From contig CAJJDO010000103.1 of NCBI GenBank assembly GCA_905183005.1, forward strand, positions 94,976-158,975: 64,000 nt of DNA, in the 5' to 3' direction. Source of the stretch: Paramecium pentaurelia. Lineage: Eukaryota; Ciliophora; Oligohymenophorea; Peniculida; Parameciidae. The notes below the pieces were generated by a model, which worked only from the letters and a program-made list of their open reading frames with translations, was not told the origin of the DNA and ran no database searches. Both the position numbers and the translations under genes were made by a program. Below, piece by piece: positions 13,876-25,676 of this stretch; positions within the stretch are counted from its first letter, which is position 1, and each line of letters opens with the position of its first letter.

Positions 13876-13885
13876 TAATTAATTT

Positions 13886-15027
13886 ATGTTCGATAGTGAA
13901 AGTTTTGCTATTCGAAATTCTCATAAATCATTTATTTCTGGAAAGAATTACGAAGATGTATAATCTTAGGCATCATCACCACATAAACTAACTAGAATAA
14001 ATGATTTAAAAAACTAAGTCGAAAACTATTTAGATATGCTGGAATCTAAAGTAACAATGGTTAAAGAGAGGGCTTTATCTGAATTTGTTATAGCATATAA
14101 TGGTTATATGAGATAAGTGAAGGAAGATTTGAAATATTTAAAAGAGAAAAGTTTAGAGATGGAGAAATATTATAAAGATAACAAACGCATTTAAAATATG
14201 GAGTAATAATTAGAATGGTTCAGAGAAGAAAGTGTTAAACTTTATACTAAAATTGAAATAAAAAACAAAGATATCTTTGAATTAAAATTTAGATTATAAG
14301 AAGTTTAAAAAGAAAATGAATTCCTTGAAGAATAAATTAAATAATTAATGAGAAAGAATAAAAGATATGAAGTTATAAGACATACTGCAAGTGTTGCTAC
14401 AGAATAAGCAGAATAAATTAAAGAATAATAAATATTTTGTACTCAACCTAGACCAAAAAGGATTATGTCAGGATAAACATAACCAAAACATATGAAATAA
14501 TTATATGATATCTTTGAGAGATTAGCTAATGATGATTAAAATTAAATAATAAATGAAATAGCTTAGTATGTTTCATTTATTGAAAATACTTAGACAAAGT
14601 AGATACAAATATTACGCTAGAAAATGAATTAAGCAATTTGTCAATCTACTAAAGCATTTGCAACAAGAAGTGAGTATGAAGAGTTTTTTATTGATTGTGT
14701 TGAGGTATTAAATACTAAATAAAAAAGTAAGTTCGTAAAGATATTATGCGACGTCGTTAAAATGCATAAGTAGATAATAAATTATCAGATTTTAATGTTT
14801 TTAGAAAAGAAGATAAATTTAAAGTTTTAGAATTAGTTTTAATGAATGAGAAATTGTTATAAACTTTACATTAGAAAGTATTTCCAACTTCTTATGTAAC
14901 ATAATTGTTGGAACCTACTACAATATAGACTGAATATTAGGATATATTACATTAAATTGATAAGAAGCGAAGTTTTTCTACTAAAGAAAGAATGATAATC
15001 AAAAAAGGGAAGTTATTGTATAAATGA
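13886..15027 (+). CDS. Coiled-coil hypothetical protein
   Basis: 372 residues with a 23-nt intron (14705-14727); splicing leads into VRKDIMRRR and a C-terminal basic tail. About residues 30-190 are strongly helical and coiled-coil-like (KEDLKYLKEKSLEMEKYY region), followed by a Gln-rich stretch and a compact helical C-terminal domain. No enzyme motif is seen. From 14617 onward the gene lies inside the 1045-bp stretch that is repeated after the N, so its 3' end appears a second time at 15663-16073. Composition suggests a structural protein, function unknown. Confidence 0.8.
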
Positions 15028-15661
15028 AATATTTCATAAACAATACTAAATATTAGTGGATTATTAAATTTATATTAAAATATAAATATATTAACAAGTA
15101 TTTCAATCTGTATAAATATATATTTAGAATAAATTATAGATTAAAATAATATGATGATTAAAATTGAAATTGAATTCATTAAATAAATAGAAAATAATTT
15201 CAATCTAATTTAATAATATTGATTATATTATAAATATTAATTAATGGTTTTTTTTATTATCGGTTTAGGACTTGGTGATCATTTAGATATTACTGTTAAA
15301 GGATTAGAAGTAGATTATAAATATTAATTAGGCTGTAAAAACATGCAAGGAGATTTATTTAGAAAGTTACACATCTATTCTAGGAATTAATAGGTAAAAA
15401 CTATAAGAATTTTATGGAAAAGAAGTTATTGAAGCAGATAGAGAGTGTTGTGAAACTGGAATAGATTAAATACTTGAAAATGTTTGTGCAGATCCTTAAA
15501 ATAATTATGCATTTTTAGTTGTAGGAGATCCTTTTTGTGCTACTACACATACAGATCTCTTTTTAAGAGCAGTAAAATTAGGAATAAAAGTAGAAGTGAT
15601 TCATAATGCATCTATAATTAATGCTATTGGTTGCACAGGTTTATAAGTTTATAGATTTGGA
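14617..15661. repeat. First copy of exact 1045-bp duplication (assembly overlap)
   Basis: This stretch is identical, as far as I compared it, to 15663-16707, with an offset of 1046. The copies are separated by a single N at 15662. It holds the 3' end of the coiled-coil gene and the 5' part of DPH5. The first copy stops in the middle of a DPH5 codon series and the second continues into the complete gene. This is what unmerged overlapping contig ends look like. Confidence 0.9.
15244..15661 (+). pseudogene. DPH5: Truncated duplicate of DPH5 5' part
   Basis: This encodes the first part of diphthine synthase, including the 22-nt first intron (15310-15331). The frame runs to residue about 132 and then meets the N at 15662. 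The complete gene is at 16290-17172. I treat this as an assembly artefact, not a real partial gene. Confidence 0.85.
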
Positions 15662-15662
15662 N

Positions 15663-16707
15663 CTAGAAAATGAATTAAGCAATTTGTCAATCTACTAAAG
15701 CATTTGCAACAAGAAGTGAGTATGAAGAGTTTTTTATTGATTGTGTTGAGGTATTAAATACTAAATAAAAAAGTAAGTTCGTAAAGATATTATGCGACGT
15801 CGTTAAAATGCATAAGTAGATAATAAATTATCAGATTTTAATGTTTTTAGAAAAGAAGATAAATTTAAAGTTTTAGAATTAGTTTTAATGAATGAGAAAT
15901 TGTTATAAACTTTACATTAGAAAGTATTTCCAACTTCTTATGTAACATAATTGTTGGAACCTACTACAATATAGACTGAATATTAGGATATATTACATTA
16001 AATTGATAAGAAGCGAAGTTTTTCTACTAAAGAAAGAATGATAATCAAAAAAGGGAAGTTATTGTATAAATGAAATATTTCATAAACAATACTAAATATT
16101 AGTGGATTATTAAATTTATATTAAAATATAAATATATTAACAAGTATTTCAATCTGTATAAATATATATTTAGAATAAATTATAGATTAAAATAATATGA
16201 TGATTAAAATTGAAATTGAATTCATTAAATAAATAGAAAATAATTTCAATCTAATTTAATAATATTGATTATATTATAAATATTAATTAATGGTTTTTTT
16301 TATTATCGGTTTAGGACTTGGTGATCATTTAGATATTACTGTTAAAGGATTAGAAGTAGATTATAAATATTAATTAGGCTGTAAAAACATGCAAGGAGAT
16401 TTATTTAGAAAGTTACACATCTATTCTAGGAATTAATAGGTAAAAACTATAAGAATTTTATGGAAAAGAAGTTATTGAAGCAGATAGAGAGTGTTGTGAA
16501 ACTGGAATAGATTAAATACTTGAAAATGTTTGTGCAGATCCTTAAAATAATTATGCATTTTTAGTTGTAGGAGATCCTTTTTGTGCTACTACACATACAG
16601 ATCTCTTTTTAAGAGCAGTAAAATTAGGAATAAAAGTAGAAGTGATTCATAATGCATCTATAATTAATGCTATTGGTTGCACAGGTTTATAAGTTTATAG
16701 ATTTGGA
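15663..16707. repeat. Second copy of exact 1045-bp duplication
   Basis: Second copy of the block at 14617-15661. Its first 411 bases (to 16073) repeat the 3' end of the coiled-coil gene without its 5' part; the remainder is the true 5' region of the intact DPH5 gene. Confidence 0.9.
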
Positions 16708-17172
16708 GAAACAGTATCTGTACCATTTTTTACTCAGAAATGGAAACCTTATAGTTTTTATCCAAAAATCAAGGCAAATTTAGATCATAATTTACATACT
16801 TTAGTTCTTTTGGATATAAAAGTAAAGGAAATTTCAGAAGAAAATTTAGCAAGAGGCAAAAAAATCTATGAAGCTCCTAGATTCATGAGTACTATAGTAG
16901 CAGTTTAATAAATAATTGAATCTGATAAAGAATTGGGTTTAAATGCAATAGATGAAAAGACTAAATGTTTTGGAGTTGCAAGAATTGGATTTGAAACATA
17001 AAAAGTAATATTTAATTATTATATTGAGATTGTTTCTGGATATTTACATGAATTTTTAGATATAGATATGGGTGCACCTTTACATTCATTTGTAATATGT
17101 GCTAAAGAATTACCTTTAATAGAAGAAGAAATGTTCTAGTTTTATAGAAACAATTAACAAAAAATAGATTGA
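16290..17172 (+). CDS. DPH5: Diphthine methyl ester synthase
   Basis: 278 residues, the usual length for DPH5, after removal of introns 16356-16377 (22 nt) and 17005-17028 (24 nt). Family hallmarks are GLGLGD at the N-terminus, VVGDPFCATTH (the SAM-binding GDP loop), NASI, GCTGLQVYRFG, EAPRFMS and the C-terminal GAPLHSF motif. The enzyme transfers methyl groups from S-adenosylmethionine onto the modified histidine of elongation factor 2 in the diphthamide pathway, in the cytosol. The second intron is supported because its removal joins QK to IVSG, as in homologues. A truncated copy upstream is an assembly artefact. Confidence 0.95.
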
Positions 17173-17184
17173 TTTTTAATATTT

Positions 17185-17829
17185 TCATTCCTTTTGTAAT
17201 TGTTCAATTAAATATTAAGGGTTAATTTTCTTTAATTAACTTTTTGGAACTTAGACAACAATTGGTTTATTCTTTGTATCTTCAATGGGAGGTAATTTAC
17301 TAGACATTGATTGATCTTTAAGAGAATGTTTTTTATATTAAGCAATAATTTGTTCATTTAGATCTAATTTTTAGTTTTCTTCTAGATATCTAGATAAATT
17401 ATAAATATAGATTACTCTTTATCTTTTTTTTTCCTTTCTTAATTATCATATTTATTAGATTTTGCATCAGTTTTAGGAGCACTTAATGAATGATCATATT
17501 ATTAATTCTCTTCATCTCTTTGAAGCAACTTTTTTCTTCATCATAATTAATAATTTACATTAATCCATTTAATTTAGTAGTTACAGAATCTTATTTAGCT
17601 ATGTATTCTTTAAGTTATTTAATTTAATTAGATTGATCTTCTTTTTCATTCTTACATTATTCCATTTATTATTACAAGATTCTAATATAATTAATATATA
17701 CTTATTTTATTTTTCTAGAGTCTAGATCTTTTTCTGTAATAGAATTTTTTCCCTTTTTTATTATAATACTAATTAAGAGAGTTGAAGATTTCGATCATCT
17801 GTATTAGAATTTTAATCCAAGTTTTCCAT
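17185..17829 (-). CDS. Coiled-coil hypothetical protein
   Basis: 191 residues after removal of three introns (17682-17701, 17536-17558, 17390-17415). Residues about 10-80 form a Gln/Lys/Glu-rich coiled coil. The centre is charged and Lys/Asp-rich, and the end is LIEQLQKE. It is convergent with DPH5 (12 bases between stops). No domain is recognised. Correct splicing of all three introns is needed to keep frame, and the spliced length is a multiple of three, which supports the model. Confidence 0.7.
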
Positions 17830-17923
17830 TATTTATTAATTTATATAAATTATGTAATAAGGAGAAGAAACATAAGAGAAAAAAGAAAATGAAATATCTC
17901 ACAATATTTCTGTATAGAATTTG

Positions 17924-18478
17924 ATGGACAAGATAAAAATTATATTAATAATGAGATAGCTAAAAGAAGATAGTATTCCTATTGAGATTATTCCAAATCT
18001 TTATTTAGGTTGTTTAGGATGTGCATTAAATAAAAAGAAACTATTAGAAAGTATATTTCAAAGATATTATATATAGCAAACATGAAATATATTTTATCTG
18101 CTTGTGAAATGCCAAAGGCGCCATTTTCTAATGATTTTACATCTTTGATAATAAATATCAATGATAGTGTAGATCAAGATATAAAATCAAAATTTGATGA
18201 ATCAAATACATTCATTGAAAATGCCTTAAATTCTTAATAGAATATTCTTGTTCATTGGTATAAATGATAAATATATCAGTTTTGCTGGAAAATCAAGATC
18301 AACTACTTTCATTATTGCATATTTAATTAAGAATCATAAAATGACTGTTAATGATGCTCTTGAATTAGTAAAAACTAAAAGACCAATAGCTTAACCAAAT
18401 GCAGGATTCATGAAACAACTTCAGTAATATTATGATACATTATACAATAATAATATTGATTAGAAACAGTAAGAATGA
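17924..18478 (+). CDS. Dual-specificity protein phosphatase
   Basis: 168 residues after removal of introns 18051-18076 and 18258-18279. The fold signature is complete: an IIPNLYLG start of the catalytic domain, a general-acid region ININDSVDQDI, and the active-site loop HCFAGKSRS, where the nucleophilic Cys lies right across the second intron (CAT TG|T). It ends with RPIAQPNAGFMKQL, typical of DSPs. Such enzymes remove phosphate from Tyr and Ser/Thr, often on MAP kinases. No targeting signal or extra domain is present; an alternative start is the ATG at 17951. Confidence 0.9.
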
Positions 18479-18500
18479 TTTATATTATTTTTATGATTTA

Positions 18501-20438
18501 TCATACATATTTATTTTTCTACAGTAATGCTTATTATGCTAATTCTAATAATAATTATATTTAAATTACTTTATCTCTATGCTTCAATATTATTTGTTAC
18601 TCCTACTCTCTCATTAAGTAATTTGGTTTTTTAATCTAAATTTTCAAGTTATTCCTTAAATTTGTCAGCTTTCTTTAAATTTTCATCAAATTTAACATAT
18701 TTTTATCCATTTTATACTTCTGATCTTGTTGGAGATCTATTATTAATAGTTGAAGTAGATCCAATAGTTCCAGTCTAAGGTTTCTTTACTTAATTTAAGA
18801 TTTATTCAATTTCTTCATCTTCACCTCTTATTTTCTTTTTTGATCCTTTCTCTTTCTTATCCTTTTTCTTACCTTTAAACCAGAATTAATATAAGAGCAC
18901 AATAACAATGGCAATAATTATTATGGGGAATCTAAAATTTGAGAAAATATCAGTATCCTTTTTTTATGGCATAGTTATTTCATAATAACTAATTAATTCA
19001 TGATCATCTTAAACTTCTCTAGATAATAAATAATGTGATGCACCATTTCCTTTAATAGATTACAATACAACTTATTAACCTTAGATTTATTTAAAGAATT
19101 CAAGATTAAAAGGTTAATCATAATCAACTTCAGTCAAAACATCTGTAGTATTATATAATAATGATTCTCTTGTATTTTAATCATAAACTATTAGATAATG
19201 TCTTAAACTATATAATTTAGCATTATTTAATAACACTTAAGGTTATTAATTATTCACTAATTTCAATTTCATTTTGCATTATTCATTTTATTTGATTTCA
19301 AATACATATACTTCACCTAAATCAGATAAAGCATAAACTATATTAGTTTATTGAATATCTAATGTTAAATGAACTATTTAGAATGGTAACTATCAATTTA
19401 TTATACAATATATATACATTGTCACAAATTGGTTATACAATTTCTAAATTTATTGGATTGATGTATCCAAATCCAGTAGATGTTAAATATAACATATTAG
19501 GATATGATTTGATCACTTGTAAAATTGGACTATTGAAATTCCTCTCACCTACTAATGTACCATTACGAGTATAAGCACTTTTATAATAATATTATTTTAA
19601 TACTAAACACTTCCACTACTTGAACCAAATAATATATATTTTGTGCCTTTAACCATTGCATATATCATTGATGTGATTTGTTGATTCTCAATATTCATTT
19701 CAAATTCTTTATTCAATTAAATAACTAATTTAGTCTTTGGTTTTTAGGAATCCTATGATTCAATTGAAATTCTGGAATTCTCTATTTTATATAATGCAAA
19801 TTATCCATCTTTATCTAATAATGTATAAAATTAAATCAATACTTGCTAAAGCCAATATTGGATCATCTGCACGATTACTAATTGATACATATTGTGGTTA
19901 AAAATCTAAATATCAAATTTATTTAATACCTAATTAAGCATTTACAATCATTGTATTGGATAAATCATAAATCTCAATTTCTTTTGTATTTGTAACAACA
20001 TATAACATTTAAGTAAATGAATTATCAGTTGTTGTAGATTTATATTAGAAACTATAAATATATAAATATTCAATTACGTTTAAATTAAAGATGCATCTAA
20101 AATGGAATTTGTAATATTAAATTAATATTTCTTTAACATTCTATTTGTAAATGATCTCTCCTTATTTAAATTATGCTTTCCATTACTCTAACTCTTGTAA
20201 GGTTTCTTTTATACAACCTCTTAGAGTACTTATTAATCTATTTACTATTCATATTTTAATCATTCAATACAGGAATGTTTTATTAATTGTTTATTGAAAT
20301 CTCTCTTAATTCCTTTAAGTAATGTAATTTTTCAGTCTGCAATTAAATTAAATGTTCTAATTAAGTTATCTCAGTTTCAATCAAATCAGCATCTCTTGCT
20401 ATTATACAACTTAGTCCAACTAATAAAATTAATAGCAT
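18501..20438 (-). CDS. Type I membrane protein, propeller-like lumenal part
   Basis: 584 residues after removal of seven introns of 24-28 nt; the total is a multiple of three. Order: signal peptide MLLILLVGLSCIIA, a short coiled coil, a long lumenal or extracellular region of beta-strand-like repeats (YILFGSSSGSV, YLTSTGFGYI, VYALSDLGEVYVFE) suggestive of a propeller, one membrane helix near residue 450 (FPIIIIAIVIVLLYQFW), then a very basic stop-transfer stretch and a coiled-coil cytosolic tail. The layout recalls ER membrane proteins with a lumenal propeller, but no family-specific motif is decisive. Function unknown. Confidence 0.75.
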
Positions 20439-20898
20439 TCAGATTTTTAAATTAATTAAATATTCACATTTATTTTTTAGTATTTAACTTAATCTATATT
20501 TTATTTATTTATTTAATAAATGAATCAATGAATGAATAATAATAATATCAATATTAAATATAATATATCAATCTAAAACAATAATATTATTAAATACTTC
20601 ATAATCAATAAAATTCTATACTATACATAAATCTATTATAATAATTTGGATTTAAAATACTTAATACTTTATTTCAATAATATAATTCATATTCAATATT
20701 ATTAAACAACTAATATAACTATAGAATTAATTTGATTAGATATATATATTAATAATATAATAATTTATTTATAATCTTAAACAATTATTATTTATTAGAA
20801 TATATTATGAAATTGAATATATATATATTTTACCTTATCTATGTTATAAATTAATATTTATAATTAAATATAATAACTCAAAAGTATTGTAACAATAA
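20439..20898. other. AT-rich intergenic stretch
   Basis: About 460 bases, extremely AT-rich, between the start of the type I membrane protein gene and the 3' end of the next minus-strand gene. It should contain the former gene's promoter. No specific element was recognised. Confidence 0.5.
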
Positions 20899-23800
20899 TC
20901 AATTTTAAGCAGCAGCCAATACTTCTTACCACGTAATTAGATTATCTACTCTTTCAATAAAAGTTTTTCTATTATTTATTTCATTACTATTAATTTAATT
21001 ACTTTTGCTGTCTGCCTTTAATATTTTCTTAAATAAAATCTAGATTTAATAAATGTATTACTTAAGTTATAATTGGACATTTAAGAATTTAAGTGAGAAA
21101 AAACTCTGCAAAAGGAACATTCTCTACAGATGATTTAATCTTTTATTTATCCAAAGATCTCAAATCCCATTCACCTTATGATGTAGGTAAATAAACACCT
21201 ATTTCTTAGGTTGTATCTACATTTAAAACAGAGAACTTTACTCCACACATTCTTCTATTTGCACCAATCACTTAAATTGTAACTACTGATATTTTGGAAT
21301 TATCATATAATATCATTCTAATAAGAATATATATGTAAAATACCTTTTATAAGAACCACAATCATAAGAATTCTATATAATAGGGTTTTTATCAAATTAT
21401 TCTTGACTTTATTCACAGACTTTTTCAAAAACATTGAGATTGAATGAATATAATAGTTGTTAAAATATTGCTGTCTTCTCTTATGATGTTAATCTATCAT
21501 ATTTAACTGAGAATTCTCTTTGTATTGATGAATATGGTAATGTAGTTTAACCTTATGCTTTTATTTTAGTTTTGTTTGGTCCAAATGTTTCAAAACAATT
21601 CTATAAACATATTTAAACAACCTATTGATCTTAATTTTCTATTATGATTTACAATTAATTCTTTGATCCAGTATTCCAACTTTTACATCTAAAATATTTC
21701 TATCCAAATAAAGCATTCGAAAATGATATTCCTAATTATTTTAAGAATTATTCAAAAAATATAACTATAGTCTTTAAATATTTAAGAAATTCTAAAGGAT
21801 TCTTGAAATTCAAATTCTCTGTCATATAAGTTTAATTTATTGATATTTATTGTTATATTTATTTTACTTTATTTTTATCGAAATGTCTCTCCTGTAATGC
21901 TTCAGCTACATCATCATCACCAAATTTTGGAGTCTTTTCAGTCATTTTTAATAGTGTAGTCTTACTAAAATATGAATATTAATCTTTAATAGATTTTGCA
22001 TCTTTAAAAAAAGCATCCATAGTTGAATAATCCATTTCTAAATCTAATCTCAAAGTATCTTTACTAATTGGATCACAAATTGAAATCCTAAATTAATCAG
22101 TTTCAATATGATGTATATAAATCAAACAATTTTTATCCATAAAATCTATTCTTAATGTCAATCCATTTAATAATCCATATGGTTTTGGCCATAATTATAA
22201 TTTCATCTCTTATGTTATTTCATCTGGAACAACAGCAGTATATGGTAAAACCAAAAATTTAAAGAATTAATGAGTAGTATTAATACTAGGTTGATTAGTT
22301 GGTAACATTTCTTAAAAATCTACATATGTTATTAAACCTTTTAGTAATTCCAAATTTATATATTCTTAACACATTAATGCATTTTTATCATCATAAGCTC
22401 TAAGTAGAATTGATTTACCTTCATCTTTAGTTTCTATTATAGAAGCTTCTACTTTATAATTGGCAATATTTTAAATATCACTATTCCATTAATTGTTTTC
22501 ATCTTGTGATTTTGATTAATATTTAGTATATATTTTAGAAAAAGTTACATCTATATCTAATAATTCAAATAATGATATAATATAACTTTGATTTTATTTA
22601 TAAATATAAGGAGTTGTATCATCAATTTATGTGAAATCATCATCAGGTGTGATACGTTATTCTTTTGATAATTCTTTAGGTGGTATTTTTATATTCATAT
22701 TAGGTATTTAAGTTATAGAACTTTATTATTATTATTAATTCAAAATTTAAGTTGTTTAAGTAGCTTATTATTATAAAAGGTTTTATTAGTATATTATCAT
22801 TTATTATTATTAAGATTATGATTGTAATAATTTCTCTAATTAAGATTATTTATTAATTAAATCTTATAATTAACTCTTTAATTCAATTACTTCATTTTAT
22901 TTTTATTCTTTTTCTTTTTTATTTGTTGAATTTTCATTTTTTATTTAATATAAATTATTTTCTAATAAATCTATTTTTTTTTTTAATTATTCAGCTAATT
23001 GATTATTTTCTGGTTCTTATTTTTTATTATTATTTGATGATTTAACATATAATTATTTTAATTCATCTAATTCTCTTTATTATACAACTAATTTATTTTG
23101 AATTATTTCAAATTCTTATGAATCAAATTAATTAAGTTTACCAGATGAATGTAATGAACCAGATGATAATTATTAATTTAAAGGAGGTCTATTAGTTATA
23201 GATTTAGTAGCTGTATTTATATTAATTTGAGTTTATGAATTATTATTAGAAAGTACATTAAAATTTTATTATTTGAATTTACTTTAATTAGGACTATTGA
23301 GATCATTTTTAATTTATTTAATTTAAAATTATTTACCTGAACTTGGTCTAATATGATCATCAATTGATAAAACTTTATCCTTTTTCTTACTCTCAGGTAA
23401 GATTCTAAAATAATAATTAAATACTTTATTACTTTTCCATTAATATAAAAATATAAGGTGATGTTATTAGATTAGTACTTAATCTATCAATATCAAACAT
23501 ATCCTTATAATTTTTGAGGTATAACATATCAAGTGAATCTATCAGAAATTAATGTATAACTGTATCCTGAGAGACAGTTTATGATCGATTTAAATCAGGA
23601 CTCGTTCTTCTATTTAAACCATTGATTTAATCAAAAATCATTTGACCTAAGTATTTTTGAGATAATTTTGATGCATTATAGATAAATTTTCTTTTGAGAT
23701 CATTAATGGAACAATCTATTGGTTTTCCTATAATTTCTAATGCCTATTTACTCAAACCAAGACGATTAGATAATTCTAATTACTCACTTAATAATATATA

Positions 23801-24512
23801 TGCAATAACAAGTGTACTGATATCATTTTAAGTTGGTATTGCATTTGACTTAAATTATTGAAATATAAAGGCTTCTAATTATTCGAATAAGACTACTGCT
23901 CCTTTCAATGAACGTAATAGATCATATTAATTAAGTAAGAGCATACAACGTAATTGTATACGATTGAATGAGACTGGTATTGAATCTAATTAATACTCTA
24001 ATTGAAATGATGTGAAATCTGGATTTAAGGATAACATTTCTTAATAGATTTCTAAGAGTCTTGTTGCATTACCAGATTTACCAATTAATTATTCATGACA
24101 GTGTAATATGAGATATTTCAAAACATCTTTATGTTATTTATCTGTATATGCTTCATAAAGGATATTAATGAAATTGATTTCATCATAGAGATTGAGTTAA
24201 TATACTTTAAGTATTAGGTTAAGTAGTTCTTATTAGGATAGATTATCTATGTTAAGATCATGTTGATTAAATGTAGAAATCAATTTCTAGATTTTATTTG
24301 TGTTGTTTGTATTAAGGATTTCTTATAAAAGATGCTTATGAATTTGATGATATAATTACTTAAGGATTTTTGTCTCTCTTTGAAAATGTGTCATTGTCAG
24401 TTTCAATAAATTTTTGGAGAGGTCCAGTTACTGGGGAAGTCTTGGAACTTGAGACATATCTTCTTGTATTGGTATTGTAATGAGTAGAGTAGTTACTAGG
24501 AAATTTAGACAT
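20899..24512 (-). CDS. Large hypothetical protein, possibly two fused genes
   Basis: About 1170 residues after removal of introns 24335-24359, 23405-23432, 21318-21343 and 21040-21061. Residues 1-355 are helical and resemble a helical-repeat domain. Residues about 360-600 are Gln-rich and coiled-coil-like, with many TAA codons. Residues about 600-865 look globular with beta-sheet character. From about residue 879 a second globular domain begins at an internal Met (21825: MTENLNF), containing a Cys pair and GPNKTKIKAQG, and it ends LITWQEVLAAAQN. No TGA separates the two halves, but the join is a very AT-rich stretch of about 45 bases, so two adjacent genes with a missed stop are possible. No known family recognised. 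Confidence 0.65.
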
Positions 24513-24572
24513 CTATTGTGTTGAGTACATAAATAATTATTGAAAGGGGGGATTTCATATATATTAATAAAA

Positions 24573-25031
24573 ATGGAGAAGAGATTTTATAAAACATGTT
24601 CAAAACATGCTTATTATTAGTACATCAATAGATTTGATCCAAAATTGTTAGCTACTTATTAGACAGGATATTATCATGGAATTGGTAGATAGTAAGATAT
24701 TGAATAATAATTATGAAAGAGGTTTATTCAAGACATTGGTATTAAGATAAGCAGGAGATAGTATTGGAATGGAAGAAGATCACAGTTATACTTATAAGAT
24801 GCATGTGATGGCCATGAATTTAATGTATAGAAGTGGATGGGTATTGTTTGCTTACATTTTAATTTGGAATACTTTCTTATTAGGAGATCCTTGCTAAGTA
24901 TCAATCAATAAATTTATATATAGGTGTTTAATACATCTTATTGGGATTTAGCATGCAAACCTTCAGGTGATATGGATTACAACACTAGATATGAAATGTT
25001 GTATGTACAAGACAGAGTATTAAGATTCTGA
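24573..25031 (+). CDS. Small single-pass membrane protein, mitochondrial-like
   Basis: 134 residues after removal of introns 24692-24719 and 24898-24923. One hydrophobic segment is present (GWVLFAYILIWNTFLLG), flanked by a helical segment with Met and Arg and by a C-terminal polar tail with two Cys (GDPCQ, DLACKPSGD). Size and layout resemble lineage-specific subunits of ciliate respiratory complexes, but that is an inference only. The gene is divergent from the large hypothetical gene with 60 bases between the ATGs. Confidence 0.75.
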
Positions 25032-25047
25032 TCTAATTATATATTAA

Positions 25048-25659
25048 TCATAAACACATAATTAGTATTATTAATAAAATCAATGGTATGAGTAAATTCA
25101 ACAATCGATTTTTGTTATTGTTTTTACTTACGAATTTTTATAGACTCTATTTCTATTTCAAACTTTATATAGTTTCTTAATAAACTGCATGATTAATATA
25201 TTTCTAATTATATTTAAATAATTATTATTAGTTTTTAACAAATAATTATTTATTAGTTTATACATAGACATTACGTTTTTAAATATGATTGTAACTTTAT
25301 TTATTCTCTATAAGTAAATGATTATTAGCTTTATGATCTTTATTATTTTTATTAACATCATCATTCTGATTATCAAAATCTTTGTTATTATCACCATCAT
25401 TGACTCCGAAACTTGAACCCATATTACAAAGTTCCTTTTCCTCTTATACTTATACAATAGGATCCTACTTCAATTCCACTTTGAATCTCAACGAAAATGA
25501 ATAAGGTTCTATATCCTCATTCCCTTCACAAATTGTTGAATTTGCATCAAAGTAATCTGTTGACTCCTTCTTTGCAAACATAACTGGAGGTTCCCTCTTC
25601 AATTAAGGAGTATCATCAATAATAAAATGTGATTGAGACAAATCAATCTGATATGCCAT
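25048..25659 (-). CDS. Tail-anchored membrane protein
   Basis: 203 residues, no intron. The first 120 residues are acidic with Asn/Asp runs (NDGDNNKDFDNQNDD). A basic Gln-rich region follows, then one hydrophobic segment at the extreme C-terminus (LLNLLIPLILLIILIMCL) ending at the stop. There is no signal peptide. This is the pattern of tail-anchored proteins inserted post-translationally, for example into the ER or mitochondria. It is not a recognisable SNARE: no clear heptad zero-layer was found. Only 17 bases separate it from the ALG1 stop codon upstream. Confidence 0.75.
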
Positions 25660-25676
25660 TAAAAATAAAAAATAAT

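Noticed and set aside
20806..21890. A plus-strand gene starting MKLNIYIFYLIY with an intron
   Set aside because: It reads well for a while but cannot be closed. The minus strand gives an exact spliced frame ending in LITWQEVLAAAQN, so the plus reading is antisense to it.
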